Source: G963677325 sp963810555
Lineage (GTDB): Bacteria > Bacteroidota > Bacteroidia > Bacteroidales > Prolixibacteraceae
Length of the DNA stretch: 64,000 nt
Reading direction: 5' to 3'
Assembly: GCA_963810555.1 (NCBI GenBank)
Contig: CAWENX010000006.1
Span: forward strand, 1 to 64,000
Shown one piece after another: positions 20,131 to 29,503 of this stretch. Below the pieces are notes generated by a model. The model was given only the letters and a program-made list of their open reading frames with translations, was not told the origin of the DNA and ran no database searches. Position 1 is the stretch's first letter. The number at the start of each line of letters is the position of its first letter. Both the position numbers and the translations under genes were made by a program.

Positions 20131-20829
20131 ATGATCAAAACAATCAATTTAAACAAGATCTTTCGCACAGACGAGGTGGAAACCTGTGCGTTAAACGAAG
20201 TAACCCTTCATATTCAGAAGGGGGAATTTGTTGCTATAATGGGTCCTTCGGGATGCGGTAAATCGACCTTGCTGAATATTATCGGACTGCTTGACAATCC
20301 CACTTCAGGAGAGTATTATTTCAATGATAAGGAGGTGGGAAAACTTAAGGAACGAAACCGGACACTTCTTCGAAAAGGGAACATCGGATTTGTTTTCCAG
20401 AGTTTTAACCTGATTGATGAACTCAATGTTTATGAAAATGTCGAGCTTCCGCTTATTTATCTCAAGCTGAAGGCCGGTGAACGGAAGAAAATGGTCAGTG
20501 AAGTCCTGGAAAGAATGGGCATCAGCCACAGGAGGAAACATTTTCCCCAGCAGTTATCGGGAGGACAGCAGCAGCGTGTGGCTATTGCAAGGGCAGTAGT
20601 CGCCAATCCCAAACTGATCCTGGCAGATGAGCCAACCGGTAACCTCGATTCAAAGAACGGACTGGAAGTGATGAACCTTTTAACCGAGCTTAACCGTGAA
20701 GGGACAACGATTGTGATGGTAACCCACTCCCTTCATGATGCCGGATTTGCTCACCGGATAGTCAATTTATTTGATGGGCAGGTTATTACGGAAGAGGTGA
20801 GGCGGCTGATGAGCGAGATGATGATTTAA
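20131..20829 (+). CDS. ABC transporter ATPase, MacB/LolD/FtsE type
   Basis: A 232-residue nucleotide-binding subunit. It has Walker A (GPSGCGKST, near residue 37), the Q-loop (FVFQSFNLIDELNV), the signature LSGGQQQRVAIARA, Walker B (LILADEPTGNLDS) and the H-loop (VTHS). This class powers FtsX-fold permeases that act on lipoproteins, peptides or drugs at the membrane without moving them through a channel. The likely partner is the permease at 20999. Between them lies a 25-base copy of the end of that permease, which suggests a lost second permease. Confidence 0.9.
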   Translation: MIKTINLNKIFRTDEVETCALNEVTLHIQKGEFVAIMGPSGCGKSTLLNIIGLLDNPTSGEYYFNDKEVGKLKERNRTLLRKGNIGFVFQSFNLIDELNVYENVELPLIYLKLKAGERKKMVSEVLERMGISHRRKHFPQQLSGGQQQRVAIARAVVANPKLILADEPTGNLDSKNGLEVMNLLTELNREGTTIVMVTHSLHDAGFAHRIVNLFDGQVITEEVRRLMSEMMI

Positions 20830-20832
20830 GGG

Positions 20833-20915
20833 CAGGGAGAAGGGAAAACGGAGACAGGAAACCGGAGAACGGAGACGGGAGACCGGAAAGCGGTGGAGGC
20901 GCTGAGGTATGAGTA
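20833..20915 (+). pseudogene. Scar of a deleted ABC permease plus low-complexity spacer
   Basis: Bases 20891-20915 match 23325-23349, the last codons of the permease (PVEALRYE and stop), over 25 bases. Upstream of the scar, 20833-20890 is a purine-rich run of GGAGACAGGAAACCGGAG-type words rather than coding sequence. It seems that a permease gene was lost from here by deletion, leaving its 3' end. Similar purine-rich words (GGAGAAGGGAAAA, GGAAACCGGA) appear at 41222-41252. Confidence 0.6.
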
Positions 20916-20998
20916 GTCTTGAACTATGATTAAATGATTTAATGAATACAATGATTATGAGGAATTATGATTTTACCGGATATTAAGAACATGAACCA

Positions 20999-23350
20999 AT
21001 GAAGAATATTCAATTCATATTTCGCATGTTAAGGAGAAATCCTTTGTTAGTTTATGTCAATTTGCCAGGATTTGCAATAGGATTAAGCGCTGTATTATTA
21101 TTGTTGGTTTATTTGAACTATGAAATGAGTTTCGACAAGCATTTTTCAACAAAAGACAGGGTACTACGGCTTTACTGTAATATTACGGAAAACAATCAAT
21201 CTAATAATTATGGTATTTGCCTGCGAAGCGCTTTTACTGAAATTCCTTCAAGAATTCCTGAAATTGAAGCCTCGACTCAACTTTGGGACCATGGTTTGGT
21301 GACCATAAAGTCAAACGACGAATATTTTAGCGATCTAAAATTTTTGTACGTGGATCCCGGATTTTTTGATGTTTTTGGACGGAATCTCCTTCTTGGCGAC
21401 AGAAAAACAGCCCTTGAAGGAAAGAATAAAATTGTCCTTTCTTCTTCCCTTGCCTTAAGGATTTTTAAGCACCTGGATTGCGTAGGACAAATGATAAGCA
21501 TTTCCGGTGAACAATTCATTATTTCAGGAATTATAGGTGATTTCCCCAAAAACACGCATTTTAACTTTGATTTGTTATGCTCGATGCAAACCCTACGTCC
21601 TGAAAATTTCGGAGGAAGTCTGGAATTTTTCACCTATTACCTGATTCGGAAAAACACGAACATTAAAGATATCGGAAGGAAGATTGCTACCGCAAATGAT
21701 GACCTGATGAAACCTATCACCTCAGGAATCAATTGGAAGGTAAAATCCGGAACTGAGCTACTTGCTTCCCTTCATTTGAATTCGTGTGTTGACTTTGATT
21801 TGTCTGAAAAGGCGGATTTAAATGTTATGCTTATTGTTTCAGGGATTGCATTATTTATTTTGTTGATAGCCATGGTCAATTATATAAATTTATATGTCCT
21901 GCATGGCGAAAAGAGAATTGCTGAAATAGCTGTCCGTAAATCTTTCGGCGCTGATTTAAGAAATTTATCCCGATTATTTTATTTTGAAACCGGAATTATC
22001 AGTCTCATTGCTTTTATCCTGGCTTTAATTATTACTCTTTTGGGCCGACCTTATTTTTCCAGTTTAATGCAACGTTCCCTTCAAGTCTCTGATATTTTTT
22101 CTGTTTCAGGAATCATATTGATCATTTCTTTTTTGGCTTTCATAATTCTTATTTCGGGAGCTTATCCGAGTTTTTATCTTTCACGTATTAATTTGGTTAA
22201 TGCATTTAAAGGCCAGAGTAATCAGATTGCCAGAAAAAGTAAACTCTCGGTGGCATCAGTTTTACTTCAATTTACGATAACGATTTTCCTGATTAGTTCG
22301 CTGATTATCATCTATTCCCAGATTAATTACTTAAAACAAATTCCTCTTGGGTTTTCACCAAAAAATATTGTGGGGGTAAGTGTGTTTAATCCAGAAGTGC
22401 AAAGAAAATATAAGACAATTCAGGAAGAACTCGATCGACTTCCATTTATCGAAAGTACCGGTTCTTCATTCCATCATATGGGCGGAGGTTGCAGCGGACA
22501 GGGAATAAAAGTCTACGGGAACACGGGGAAGCTGTTATCAATTAATGAGTATAGGGTACAATATGGATTTTGCGAAACCATGAAGTTGCGGTTACTGGAT
22601 GGACGTTTTTTTTCCCGGAACGAACGGGATACAAATGCGGTCATCCTGAATGAGGCAGCTTCTAAAATACTGGACCTTAAAAATCCTGTAGGCAGCTTGG
22701 TTCAAATGTCTGATGAACCGATGACAGTTATCGGATTGGTTAAAGATTTTTATTACACCAATCATTCAGGTGAACCGATTGCGCCAATGGTCATTACAGA
22801 TTATTCCGATAGGGTGTTCGTTTCTTATTTCCGGATAAGGGGAGAATTCTCTCCAGATAAGCAGAAACAGGTGGAAGCTGTGTTTAAGAAATATGATCCG
22901 GATTTTACTATGAATTATTTCTTATTAACAAATACATACCTGTCGAAATTTGATAAAGAGAACAGAATCATAAAATTGGTTTCAGCCGGGACTTTCCTTG
23001 CCATCCTCATCAGTATTATAGGATTAATCTCCCTTTCCATACTGAATGTAACTCGTCGGACCAAAGAGATTGGAATTAGGAAAATTGCAGGAAGCTCGGA
23101 AACCAAAATAATGGTTGACCTGCTTCGGGAAACTTTTGTTTTGGTCTTGATATCGATGTTTATTGCATTTATTGCGAGTTATCTGTTTATGCAGCATTGG
23201 CTCAGCAATTTTGTGAATAAAATTCATCTACATTCCGGTTATTTTCTTATTAGTGGACTTTCTATCCTGATTATTGCGCTCTTAACGGTAAGTTGGCAAA
23301 GTTGGAAAGCTGCAACAAGGAACCCGGTGGAGGCGCTGAGGTATGAGTAA
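20999..23350 (+). CDS. ABC transporter permease, two FtsX domains with MacB-type periplasmic domains
   Basis: A 783-residue permease of the large Bacteroidota type. Helix 1 is near residues 18-40 (GFAIGLSAVLLLLVYLNYEM). It is followed by a periplasmic MacB-like domain, a first FtsX block (residues ~280-400, with IAEIAVRKSFGA), a central helix and second periplasmic domain (~425-660), and a second FtsX block (from ~665, with TKEIGIRKIAGSSETKI). It ends NPVEALRYE, the family's usual C-terminus. It forms an exporter with the ATPase at 20131; the substrate is not evident. The TPR gene follows 100 bases downstream. Confidence 0.9.
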   Translation: MKNIQFIFRMLRRNPLLVYVNLPGFAIGLSAVLLLLVYLNYEMSFDKHFSTKDRVLRLYCNITENNQSNNYGICLRSAFTEIPSRIPEIEASTQLWDHGLVTIKSNDEYFSDLKFLYVDPGFFDVFGRNLLLGDRKTALEGKNKIVLSSSLALRIFKHLDCVGQMISISGEQFIISGIIGDFPKNTHFNFDLLCSMQTLRPENFGGSLEFFTYYLIRKNTNIKDIGRKIATANDDLMKPITSGINWKVKSGTELLASLHLNSCVDFDLSEKADLNVMLIVSGIALFILLIAMVNYINLYVLHGEKRIAEIAVRKSFGADLRNLSRLFYFETGIISLIAFILALIITLLGRPYFSSLMQRSLQVSDIFSVSGIILIISFLAFIILISGAYPSFYLSRINLVNAFKGQSNQIARKSKLSVASVLLQFTITIFLISSLIIIYSQINYLKQIPLGFSPKNIVGVSVFNPEVQRKYKTIQEELDRLPFIESTGSSFHHMGGGCSGQGIKVYGNTGKLLSINEYRVQYGFCETMKLRLLDGRFFSRNERDTNAVILNEAASKILDLKNPVGSLVQMSDEPMTVIGLVKDFYYTNHSGEPIAPMVITDYSDRVFVSYFRIRGEFSPDKQKQVEAVFKKYDPDFTMNYFLLTNTYLSKFDKENRIIKLVSAGTFLAILISIIGLISLSILNVTRRTKEIGIRKIAGSSETKIMVDLLRETFVLVLISMFIAFIASYLFMQHWLSNFVNKIHLHSGYFLISGLSILIIALLTVSWQSWKAATRNPVEALRYE

Positions 23351-23449
23351 AATGTCTGAACAGTGATTTGAATTGGTTTTACTTGTCTATTTAAAAAGAA
23401 GATTATATGTCCTGACTTTTAAAATTTTAAATCCTAATAAATTAAACCA

Positions 23450-25177
23450 ATGAAGACTAAGATTTTAATTTTTCTTATTGTGACTCTTCCTGTTTTAAAT
23501 GGGATGGCACAGGAGGACAAAAGCCCGGGAAGATTGTATCTCAATGACCTGCAATTTAATCTGGCGCGTGACTACTACCAGGGACAGTTAAAATCATCGC
23601 CTAATGACGTAAGCATTTACTGCGCTTTGGGAGAAGCTTACATAGGATTACAAAAAGCAGACAGCGCCAAAATGATGTATCAAAAAGCATTTGCAATTGA
23701 GCCTAAAAACCCGACTGTCCTGATTGGACTTGGTAAAACAGCATTGTTGGATGGCGACTATGAAGCAGAATCAGATTATTTTGATAAAGCAAGAAAACAG
23801 GACAAGAAAAATCCCGCGGTGTACTGGCAGATAGCCAAAGCCTGTTATGACCTGTTCAAAAAAGATACTATTACCGGCAATCAATATCTTACGCAGGGGA
23901 TGGAAATGAACTCAAAATTTCCCGGATTTCATATGGTAATGGGAGATTGGGAATATAACAAGAAAAATTACGGGAAAGCGGCTAATGCTTACGAAAGAGC
24001 GATTTACTTTGAACCCAATTCAATTCTTGCCCACCGCAAATTAGGGGAAATTTACGCCGCCGCCAGATTTTACCCGCAGGCGCGGGATGAATACAACAAA
24101 TGTATCGAAATTGATACGGATCAGATCTGGGTTTACAAGGATTTAGGAGATCTTTATTATTCATTGGGAAGATATGCGGAGGCTGAAAAGAATTACAAAA
24201 TTTACATGAGCAAGGCTGAAGTGACAATGGATGATAAGGAACGTTATGCCCTTATACTTTTCTTCGATAAAAAGTACGATGAAGCTTCCGATATGTTAAA
24301 AGAGGTCATGAAGAAAAATTCAGATGAATCCGTTCTTCTAAGAATCAGAGGCTATATTGATTATGAAACGGGACATTATCAGGAAGGAGCGGATTTTATG
24401 AAAAGATTCTTCGAACTGCATGATCCATCCAAAAATCTGTTTACTGATTATATCTATTATGCCAAATTGTTACAAAAGACAGGTCAGGATATGCAAGCCA
24501 TGGAGAATTTCAAAAAAGCGCTGGCGATGGATTCTACAAAAATCCAGATATTTAGTTATCTGGCGGATTTGGCAGCCAATAATATGCTGCACGCTAAAGC
24601 AGCCCATTATTATCAGGAATTGATTAACCACGGCGGTGATAAGGCTACGAATTATTTTGATATAGGGAGACAGGATTATTGGGAGGGATATAGATATAAA
24701 GCCAAATTTGACTCTTTATATAAGCTTCAAAAGACAAAGAATATCCCGTTTCCCGACAGCACGGCAGTCCGCGATTCAATGCTGATGTGGTTTCAAAATG
24801 CGGTCAGTGCTTTTACCGAAGTAACAAAACTGGATTCAACATTTTACAACAGTTATTTATTTATTGGCAGGATACAGACGACGTGGCTTGATCCGGAACT
24901 GGAAACCGATGCCGGTAAAAAAGCATATGAAAAACTACTCCAGCTCTTACTTGAACAGGGTGGTGTGGAAAAACACAGCAGTTTGATTATAGAATGTTAT
25001 AATACTCTTGCTTCAAACGCCTACTTCGATTATTTGCGGTTTAAAAAGACCGATGAGGGAAAGGCAAAGGAATACTTGAACAGTTCAAAGGAGTATTTCC
25101 GAAAGGTATTGGATATTGATCCAAAAGAAAAGCACGCAAGTGAATCAATTGCAATACTTAAGAAAATATCATTTTAA
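23450..25177 (+). CDS. Secreted TPR protein, copy 2
   Basis: A 575-residue paralogue of the protein at 13449, with the same signal peptide (MKTKILIFLIVTLPVLNGMAQ) and nearly the same TPR front part. At the DNA level this similarity begins ~25 bases before the ATG (TTTTAAATCCTAA). After about residue 344 the two part: here QDMQAMENFKKALAMDS. The final module (DSLYKLQKTKNIPFPDS, QGGVEKHSSLIIECYNTLA) is closer to the tail of M56 copy 1 than to the tail of its own paralogue at 13449. The role is probably a periplasmic or surface scaffold; no enzyme motif is visible. Confidence 0.8.
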   Translation: MKTKILIFLIVTLPVLNGMAQEDKSPGRLYLNDLQFNLARDYYQGQLKSSPNDVSIYCALGEAYIGLQKADSAKMMYQKAFAIEPKNPTVLIGLGKTALLDGDYEAESDYFDKARKQDKKNPAVYWQIAKACYDLFKKDTITGNQYLTQGMEMNSKFPGFHMVMGDWEYNKKNYGKAANAYERAIYFEPNSILAHRKLGEIYAAARFYPQARDEYNKCIEIDTDQIWVYKDLGDLYYSLGRYAEAEKNYKIYMSKAEVTMDDKERYALILFFDKKYDEASDMLKEVMKKNSDESVLLRIRGYIDYETGHYQEGADFMKRFFELHDPSKNLFTDYIYYAKLLQKTGQDMQAMENFKKALAMDSTKIQIFSYLADLAANNMLHAKAAHYYQELINHGGDKATNYFDIGRQDYWEGYRYKAKFDSLYKLQKTKNIPFPDSTAVRDSMLMWFQNAVSAFTEVTKLDSTFYNSYLFIGRIQTTWLDPELETDAGKKAYEKLLQLLLEQGGVEKHSSLIIECYNTLASNAYFDYLRFKKTDEGKAKEYLNSSKEYFRKVLDIDPKEKHASESIAILKKISF

Positions 25178-25729
25178 TTGAGATATTTTTTAAACAAAAA
25201 GAAAATAGTGCGATTTGTTCTTCCCGAATCATGTGATCCGGCAATCTTTCACCGGCAAATCTGAGAGTGCAGATTTTTTCGTTTCGATAAAATTATAAAC
25301 CGACTTTGACTGTATGAGAAAATAATGAGAAGTAAAGACTTTAAATGGAATATGCAAGACAAAGATCCGGTTATGAGAATTACGGATAATCAGAGTGCAA
25401 AAAAGTGAAAATAACCGGTTACTGAAAGTGATAATTTGCCCTCAAATCACGACTCCGAAATTTCGATATTATGATTACAAGGGCCACTCAGGGAAAAACG
25501 GACTTAATACGGACTTAAAACGAACGATTGTACAGATAATTAAATGTGATTAATTTCGATATACTAAAAGGGAGTTGAGGAATGTAAGTTGGGATAACTA
25601 ATTAATGTTCGTCAATTCTGTTTATCGCCTTATTCTCACAGTTTATCCGTTTAAAACAGGCAGTTTGTCGGAATATTATTTTAAATTGGATGGTAAATTG
25701 GTTACTTTAAACTTTGAAGCACCAGACTA
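25178..25729. other. Long intergenic region carrying dispersed element copy A
   Basis: About 550 bases between the TPR gene and the sensor kinase. The dispersed element at 25287-25569 takes up half of it. The rest shows no gene, and no strong terminator was found. Confidence 0.5.
25287..25569. repeat. Dispersed intergenic element, copy A
   Basis: It aligns by eye with 40008-40339 over its whole length. Shared blocks include TATGAGAAAATA, ATCCGGTTAT, ATAACCGGTTA, AAAGTGATAATTTG, CCTCAAATCACG, CCGAAATTTC, AAGGGCCACT and, at the end, ATGTGATTAATTTCGATATA. Just after AGGGCCACTCAGGG lies an array of 11-bp units (25498-25530: ACGGACTTAAT, ACGGACTTAAA, then a degraded unit). In the other copy this position holds different 11-bp units. 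No open reading frame is conserved between the copies, so it is non-coding or a relic. Confidence 0.75.
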
Positions 25730-27469
25730 ATGAAAAAAATAGTGATCATTGCTATTGTGATTATGTCGTTTCAAACCATCTACTCACAGGAGATCAGTAA
25801 GGAGACTGAAGAAAGGATATGGAAATTTATTGATTGCAATTTTGTGTATGCAAGTAAAACCACCACAACAATTTATGTATATACCTATCCGAGAGATATT
25901 GCTATAAATCTCGAGGGAAATGTAAGCAGGGAGGATTCCATCTGTTTCAACGAATTAATATCTCAAGTAAAACCTATTCTTCGGAACAGAAAGATTTTTC
26001 TGTCTGACGCCAAATTATGCCTGGTATTCCATTTTACTGATAAAAAACTTGTAATATCCACTCCTGCGCGGGTTGGCTCGGATCTTTATTATCACCACAT
26101 TTATATATATATTCCAAAAAACGTTTCACAAGATTTAAGAAAAAAGATAATATATTATCACTTTTACAATTCACTGGTTTATCCTGATATAAATCATCCT
26201 GACTGTATTCCGATAGAAGGCTGCGTTTTCAGTGAAAATGATCCTGAGAAAATCACATACTCTCCATACGACTCCATTATTCTTGCCAAACTTTACGCCA
26301 ATGATTTTCTGGAACAATATAAAAAAAGATTCCCAATAAAGACTGATTCCAGATCATATCTCTTAAAAAGATATTCATTCTTCTTTAGTATGATATTGTT
26401 CGATATTGGTTTATTAATCGGCATTATTTTTTTTATGGTATATCTGGCAAAGAGAACCCGCCTTAAGCGTAAGATGAGTTGGCTTGAATACAACAAAATA
26501 GGATTATATCTAATACTTATTGTTTTTATACTTATTTATTTTGTGTCCTTTCGGGATGTCTGGATTGTCAAATCAAAACTAACCCTTATCATCAATTATC
26601 TGGTCCGTGCATTTGCTGCCATAAATATTATCTATTTTGCAGATTATTTTATTTACCGAAAAGGTATTACGGGCGGATTGAGGTTATTTCTGATTTTCCT
26701 TATCACGTTTAGTGTTCCTTTTATTGCTTTTGTTCCTAACTGGCAAAACATTAGTATTGATAGATTAAATTTAAACCTTTCTCCCTTTTTTCTCTTAGGG
26801 GCTTTTGTAAGAGTGTTGTACATATTTCTTAATGATCGTTACAACAGCATGATCAATCAAAAGGATGTGGAACTTGCAAAGATCAGCGAATTGCATAAAA
26901 ATGCCCAATTGCAGTCGCTGCAGGCGAAAATTAACCCCCATTTTCTTTACAATGCCCTTAGTTCGATAGCCACCCTTGCGCGAAGCGATGCAAGGAAAAC
27001 CGAGCAAATGGCTTTATCGTTATCCGACTTTTATAAATATGCTCTTAACCGGGCAAAGAAACAGTTCAATTCCTGTTCTGAGGAACTAAATGCCGTCCGT
27101 ACATACCTTGAAATTGAAAAGGTCCGGTTTGGCGAAAGGCTGAATTTTGAGATTGATTGTCCGGAGGAACTGAAAAAATTCCAGATACCTCAACTGATTA
27201 TTCAGCCGCTTGTAGAAAATGCGGTAAAACATGGTTTGTCACAAATAAGAGGGAAAGGGATTATCAGGGTCATCGTCAGACAAGAAGATAATCAATTGAG
27301 CTTCAAGGTGTACGACAACGGCCCGCCTTTCCATGAGGGACCTCTCAGCGGTTACGGGATTCAGAATATCCATGAACGTATTACACTGCTGTATGGTGAG
27401 AAAGCATCGATCAACTGGAATAATACTGATCAGAAGTATATCGAATTGAAACTACCTATCATCAAATAA
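25730..27469 (+). CDS. LytS-type sensor histidine kinase
   Basis: A 579-residue membrane kinase. A signal segment (1-19) is followed by a ~200-residue periplasmic domain (TYPRDIAINLEG, YYHHIYIYIPKNVS, LYANDFLEQY) that I do not recognise as a known sensor, then about five membrane helices (~216-375), a short coiled linker, and the His_kinase domain. The phosphoacceptor histidine is in AKINPHFLYN at about residue 403, and the ATPase part has PQLIIQPLVENAVKHG and GYGIQNIHERI. The cognate regulator is almost certainly the LytTR protein at 28628, although a glycosyltransferase gene lies between them. The downstream efflux operon is the probable target. Confidence 0.88.
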   Translation: MKKIVIIAIVIMSFQTIYSQEISKETEERIWKFIDCNFVYASKTTTTIYVYTYPRDIAINLEGNVSREDSICFNELISQVKPILRNRKIFLSDAKLCLVFHFTDKKLVISTPARVGSDLYYHHIYIYIPKNVSQDLRKKIIYYHFYNSLVYPDINHPDCIPIEGCVFSENDPEKITYSPYDSIILAKLYANDFLEQYKKRFPIKTDSRSYLLKRYSFFFSMILFDIGLLIGIIFFMVYLAKRTRLKRKMSWLEYNKIGLYLILIVFILIYFVSFRDVWIVKSKLTLIINYLVRAFAAINIIYFADYFIYRKGITGGLRLFLIFLITFSVPFIAFVPNWQNISIDRLNLNLSPFFLLGAFVRVLYIFLNDRYNSMINQKDVELAKISELHKNAQLQSLQAKINPHFLYNALSSIATLARSDARKTEQMALSLSDFYKYALNRAKKQFNSCSEELNAVRTYLEIEKVRFGERLNFEIDCPEELKKFQIPQLIIQPLVENAVKHGLSQIRGKGIIRVIVRQEDNQLSFKVYDNGPPFHEGPLSGYGIQNIHERITLLYGEKASINWNNTDQKYIELKLPIIK

Positions 27470-27512
27470 TTACCGATGGTGATTTCTATATTAAGGCTTA
27501 ATTAATAATTCT

Positions 27513-28610
27513 ATGAACGATTTTCTTTTTGTCCCTTTGAGTTTTCTTATTTCGCTGGGCATTGTTCTTTATGCCGTGCCAAAAGTGATCAGGATTGCTT
27601 ATAGTTTGAAATTGCTGGATTACCCTAACGGGCGGTCGGCAGCCAAAAGAGCTGTACCAACTCTTGGGGGGGTGGCTATTTTTATAAGTTTTGTATTATC
27701 CACTGCCATTGGACTTCACGGACATCTCATTAAGGGATTGTTTTACATCTTCACGGCTTTGCTTCTAATGTTTTTTACCGGGCTTAAAGATGATATTCTC
27801 AACATAAGCGCTTTTAAAAAGATTATCGCTCAATTGGTTGCGGTAGCAATTCTTATCTTTTTTGCGGATCTCCGCTTTACACATTTACACGGATTTCTTG
27901 GGATAGGCGAAATCGGATATGCGACAAGCGTTCTTCTTACAGCCTTTGCAATGGTTGGATTTATCAATGCCTTTAACCTGATTGACGGTATCGACGGATT
28001 AGCATCAGGTTTGGGATTATTAAGCTCTGTGGTGTTTGGATCATGGTTTTTTATCAGCGGACATTTTGATTATGCCGTACTCTCCTTTTCCCTGGCCGGA
28101 GCACTGGCAGGATTTTTTTATTACAATGTTTATGGTAGAAAATATAAAATATTTATGGGGGATACGGGTTCCCTTCTCTTAGGAACAGCATTATCCGTTC
28201 TGGTTATCAAATTTAATGAGCTAAATATCGATCCATCGACCCCATACGCTGTTAAATCGTCGGTTGCGGTTTCTTTCGCCGTATTGATTTATCCGGTAAT
28301 TGACACGATCAGAGTTTTCATGATCAGAATACTGTGTAACAAATCTCCCTTTATTGCGGATAAAAATCATATTCATCACAGATTACTGGTAATCGGATTA
28401 TCTCATAGGGAGACGACATACACTATTATTGCTATTAATACGATTATCATTGTTTCAGTTTTTGCATTTCAGGGAATCGGTATTGAATGGCTTATTTTTT
28501 CCAATTTTATTATTTGCTCCATACTTATCATGGTTCCTGCATTGATTATCCAGAAGCGGGGGCTGATCAACGAGGATGACCCTAATCAGCACATTATGTT
28601 TCCGTTATAA
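27513..28610 (+). CDS. Undecaprenyl-phosphate N-acetylhexosamine-1-phosphate transferase (MraY/WecA family)
   Basis: This 365-residue, roughly 10-helix membrane enzyme would move a sugar-1-phosphate from UDP-sugar to undecaprenyl phosphate, starting O-antigen, capsule or teichoic-like glycans. Family motifs are GLKDDILNISAFKK, NAFNLIDGIDGLASG, the catalytic FMGDTGSLLLG and the cytoplasmic KNHIHHRLL, which is the WecA-type HIHH region. The lack of the MraY-specific pentapeptide-binding features favours the WecA side. It sits 43 bases after the kinase gene and less than 20 bases before the LytTR gene, so all three are probably one transcript. Confidence 0.88.
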   Translation: MNDFLFVPLSFLISLGIVLYAVPKVIRIAYSLKLLDYPNGRSAAKRAVPTLGGVAIFISFVLSTAIGLHGHLIKGLFYIFTALLLMFFTGLKDDILNISAFKKIIAQLVAVAILIFFADLRFTHLHGFLGIGEIGYATSVLLTAFAMVGFINAFNLIDGIDGLASGLGLLSSVVFGSWFFISGHFDYAVLSFSLAGALAGFFYYNVYGRKYKIFMGDTGSLLLGTALSVLVIKFNELNIDPSTPYAVKSSVAVSFAVLIYPVIDTIRVFMIRILCNKSPFIADKNHIHHRLLVIGLSHRETTYTIIAINTIIIVSVFAFQGIGIEWLIFSNFIICSILIMVPALIIQKRGLINEDDPNQHIMFPL

Positions 28611-28627
28611 AATTGACAACGTTGAAA

Positions 28628-29404
28628 ATGATGGTGAAAGAATTGATAAAATACAGAACCCTTATAGCAGATGATGAGGAGCATGCCCGCGAACGGCTGA
28701 GAATGCTGCTGGATGAATATAGAGAGAAGATCATTATCATCGGCGAGGCGAAGGACGGGACAGAGTGCCGCGAAATGATTGACAGCCTGAAACCCGACCT
28801 GGTGTTTCTGGATATCCAGATGCCGGGGCTGAGCGGATTTGAGGTGCTTCGGGATATTCAACACACACCCGTCATTATCTTTTGTACGGCTTATGATGAA
28901 TATGCCTTGCAGGCTTTTGAAACCAACAGCATTGACTACCTTGTGAAACCGGTAAAGGCAGAGAGGCTTCAAAAATCAATTGATAAACTGGATTCGCTGC
29001 TCCGTGGCAGCGACAGAGAGGAAATATTCCGATTTATTGATTATTGGATCAGCCAGGTTCCCAAAAAAGAGATCACCAGTATGACAGTGCGATTGGGAGA
29101 CCGCATGATTTTTATCCGGATAGAAGAGATCACTTATTTTGAAGCTGAAGAGAAATACGTGACCATTCATACAAGGGACGGCAAAAAACACATTTCCGAT
29201 TCAACCCTCAAAAGCCTGGAAGAAAAGCTCAGAGATAAATTTATCAGGGTGCACCGATCACTGTTAGTTAATGGGAGCAGGATCAAAGAGATTGTCAAAC
29301 ACTCTGGCGGCAGGTATCTTCTTAAACTGGACGACCGAGAAGAGACAAAACTTTTAACAGGAAAGAATTACAGTGGGGAGGTCAAAAGGCTGATGGATAT
29401 GTAA
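28628..29404 (+). CDS. LytTR-type response regulator
   Basis: The receiver domain (residues 1-~125) has the acidic pocket (LIADDEEHA), the phosphorylated aspartate in VFLDIQMPGLSG, the CTAYDEYALQAF switch region and the lysine in YLVKPVKAERL. The LytTR DNA-binding domain follows (~155-255: ITSMTVRLGDRMIFI, EEITYFEAEEKYVTIHT, FIRVHRSLLVNGSRI). The frame is open from a TTG at 28613, but ATG at 28628 or 28631 is more likely. Partner: the LytS kinase at 25730. Confidence 0.93.
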   Translation: MMVKELIKYRTLIADDEEHARERLRMLLDEYREKIIIIGEAKDGTECREMIDSLKPDLVFLDIQMPGLSGFEVLRDIQHTPVIIFCTAYDEYALQAFETNSIDYLVKPVKAERLQKSIDKLDSLLRGSDREEIFRFIDYWISQVPKKEITSMTVRLGDRMIFIRIEEITYFEAEEKYVTIHTRDGKKHISDSTLKSLEEKLRDKFIRVHRSLLVNGSRIKEIVKHSGGRYLLKLDDREETKLLTGKNYSGEVKRLMDM

Positions 29405-29503
29405 TTCCTATCTGTAAGATTAAAATTTGGCTAATAATAATAATGATATAACCTAAAAATATATTTCAGCTACGCAACCAAACGTACAAATTACATAATC
29501 TAT

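Noticed and set aside
13449..25177. Diversity-generating retroelement as the cause of variable C-termini
   Set aside because: No reverse transcriptase, and the variable parts are whole unrelated domains rather than scattered adenine-site substitutions.
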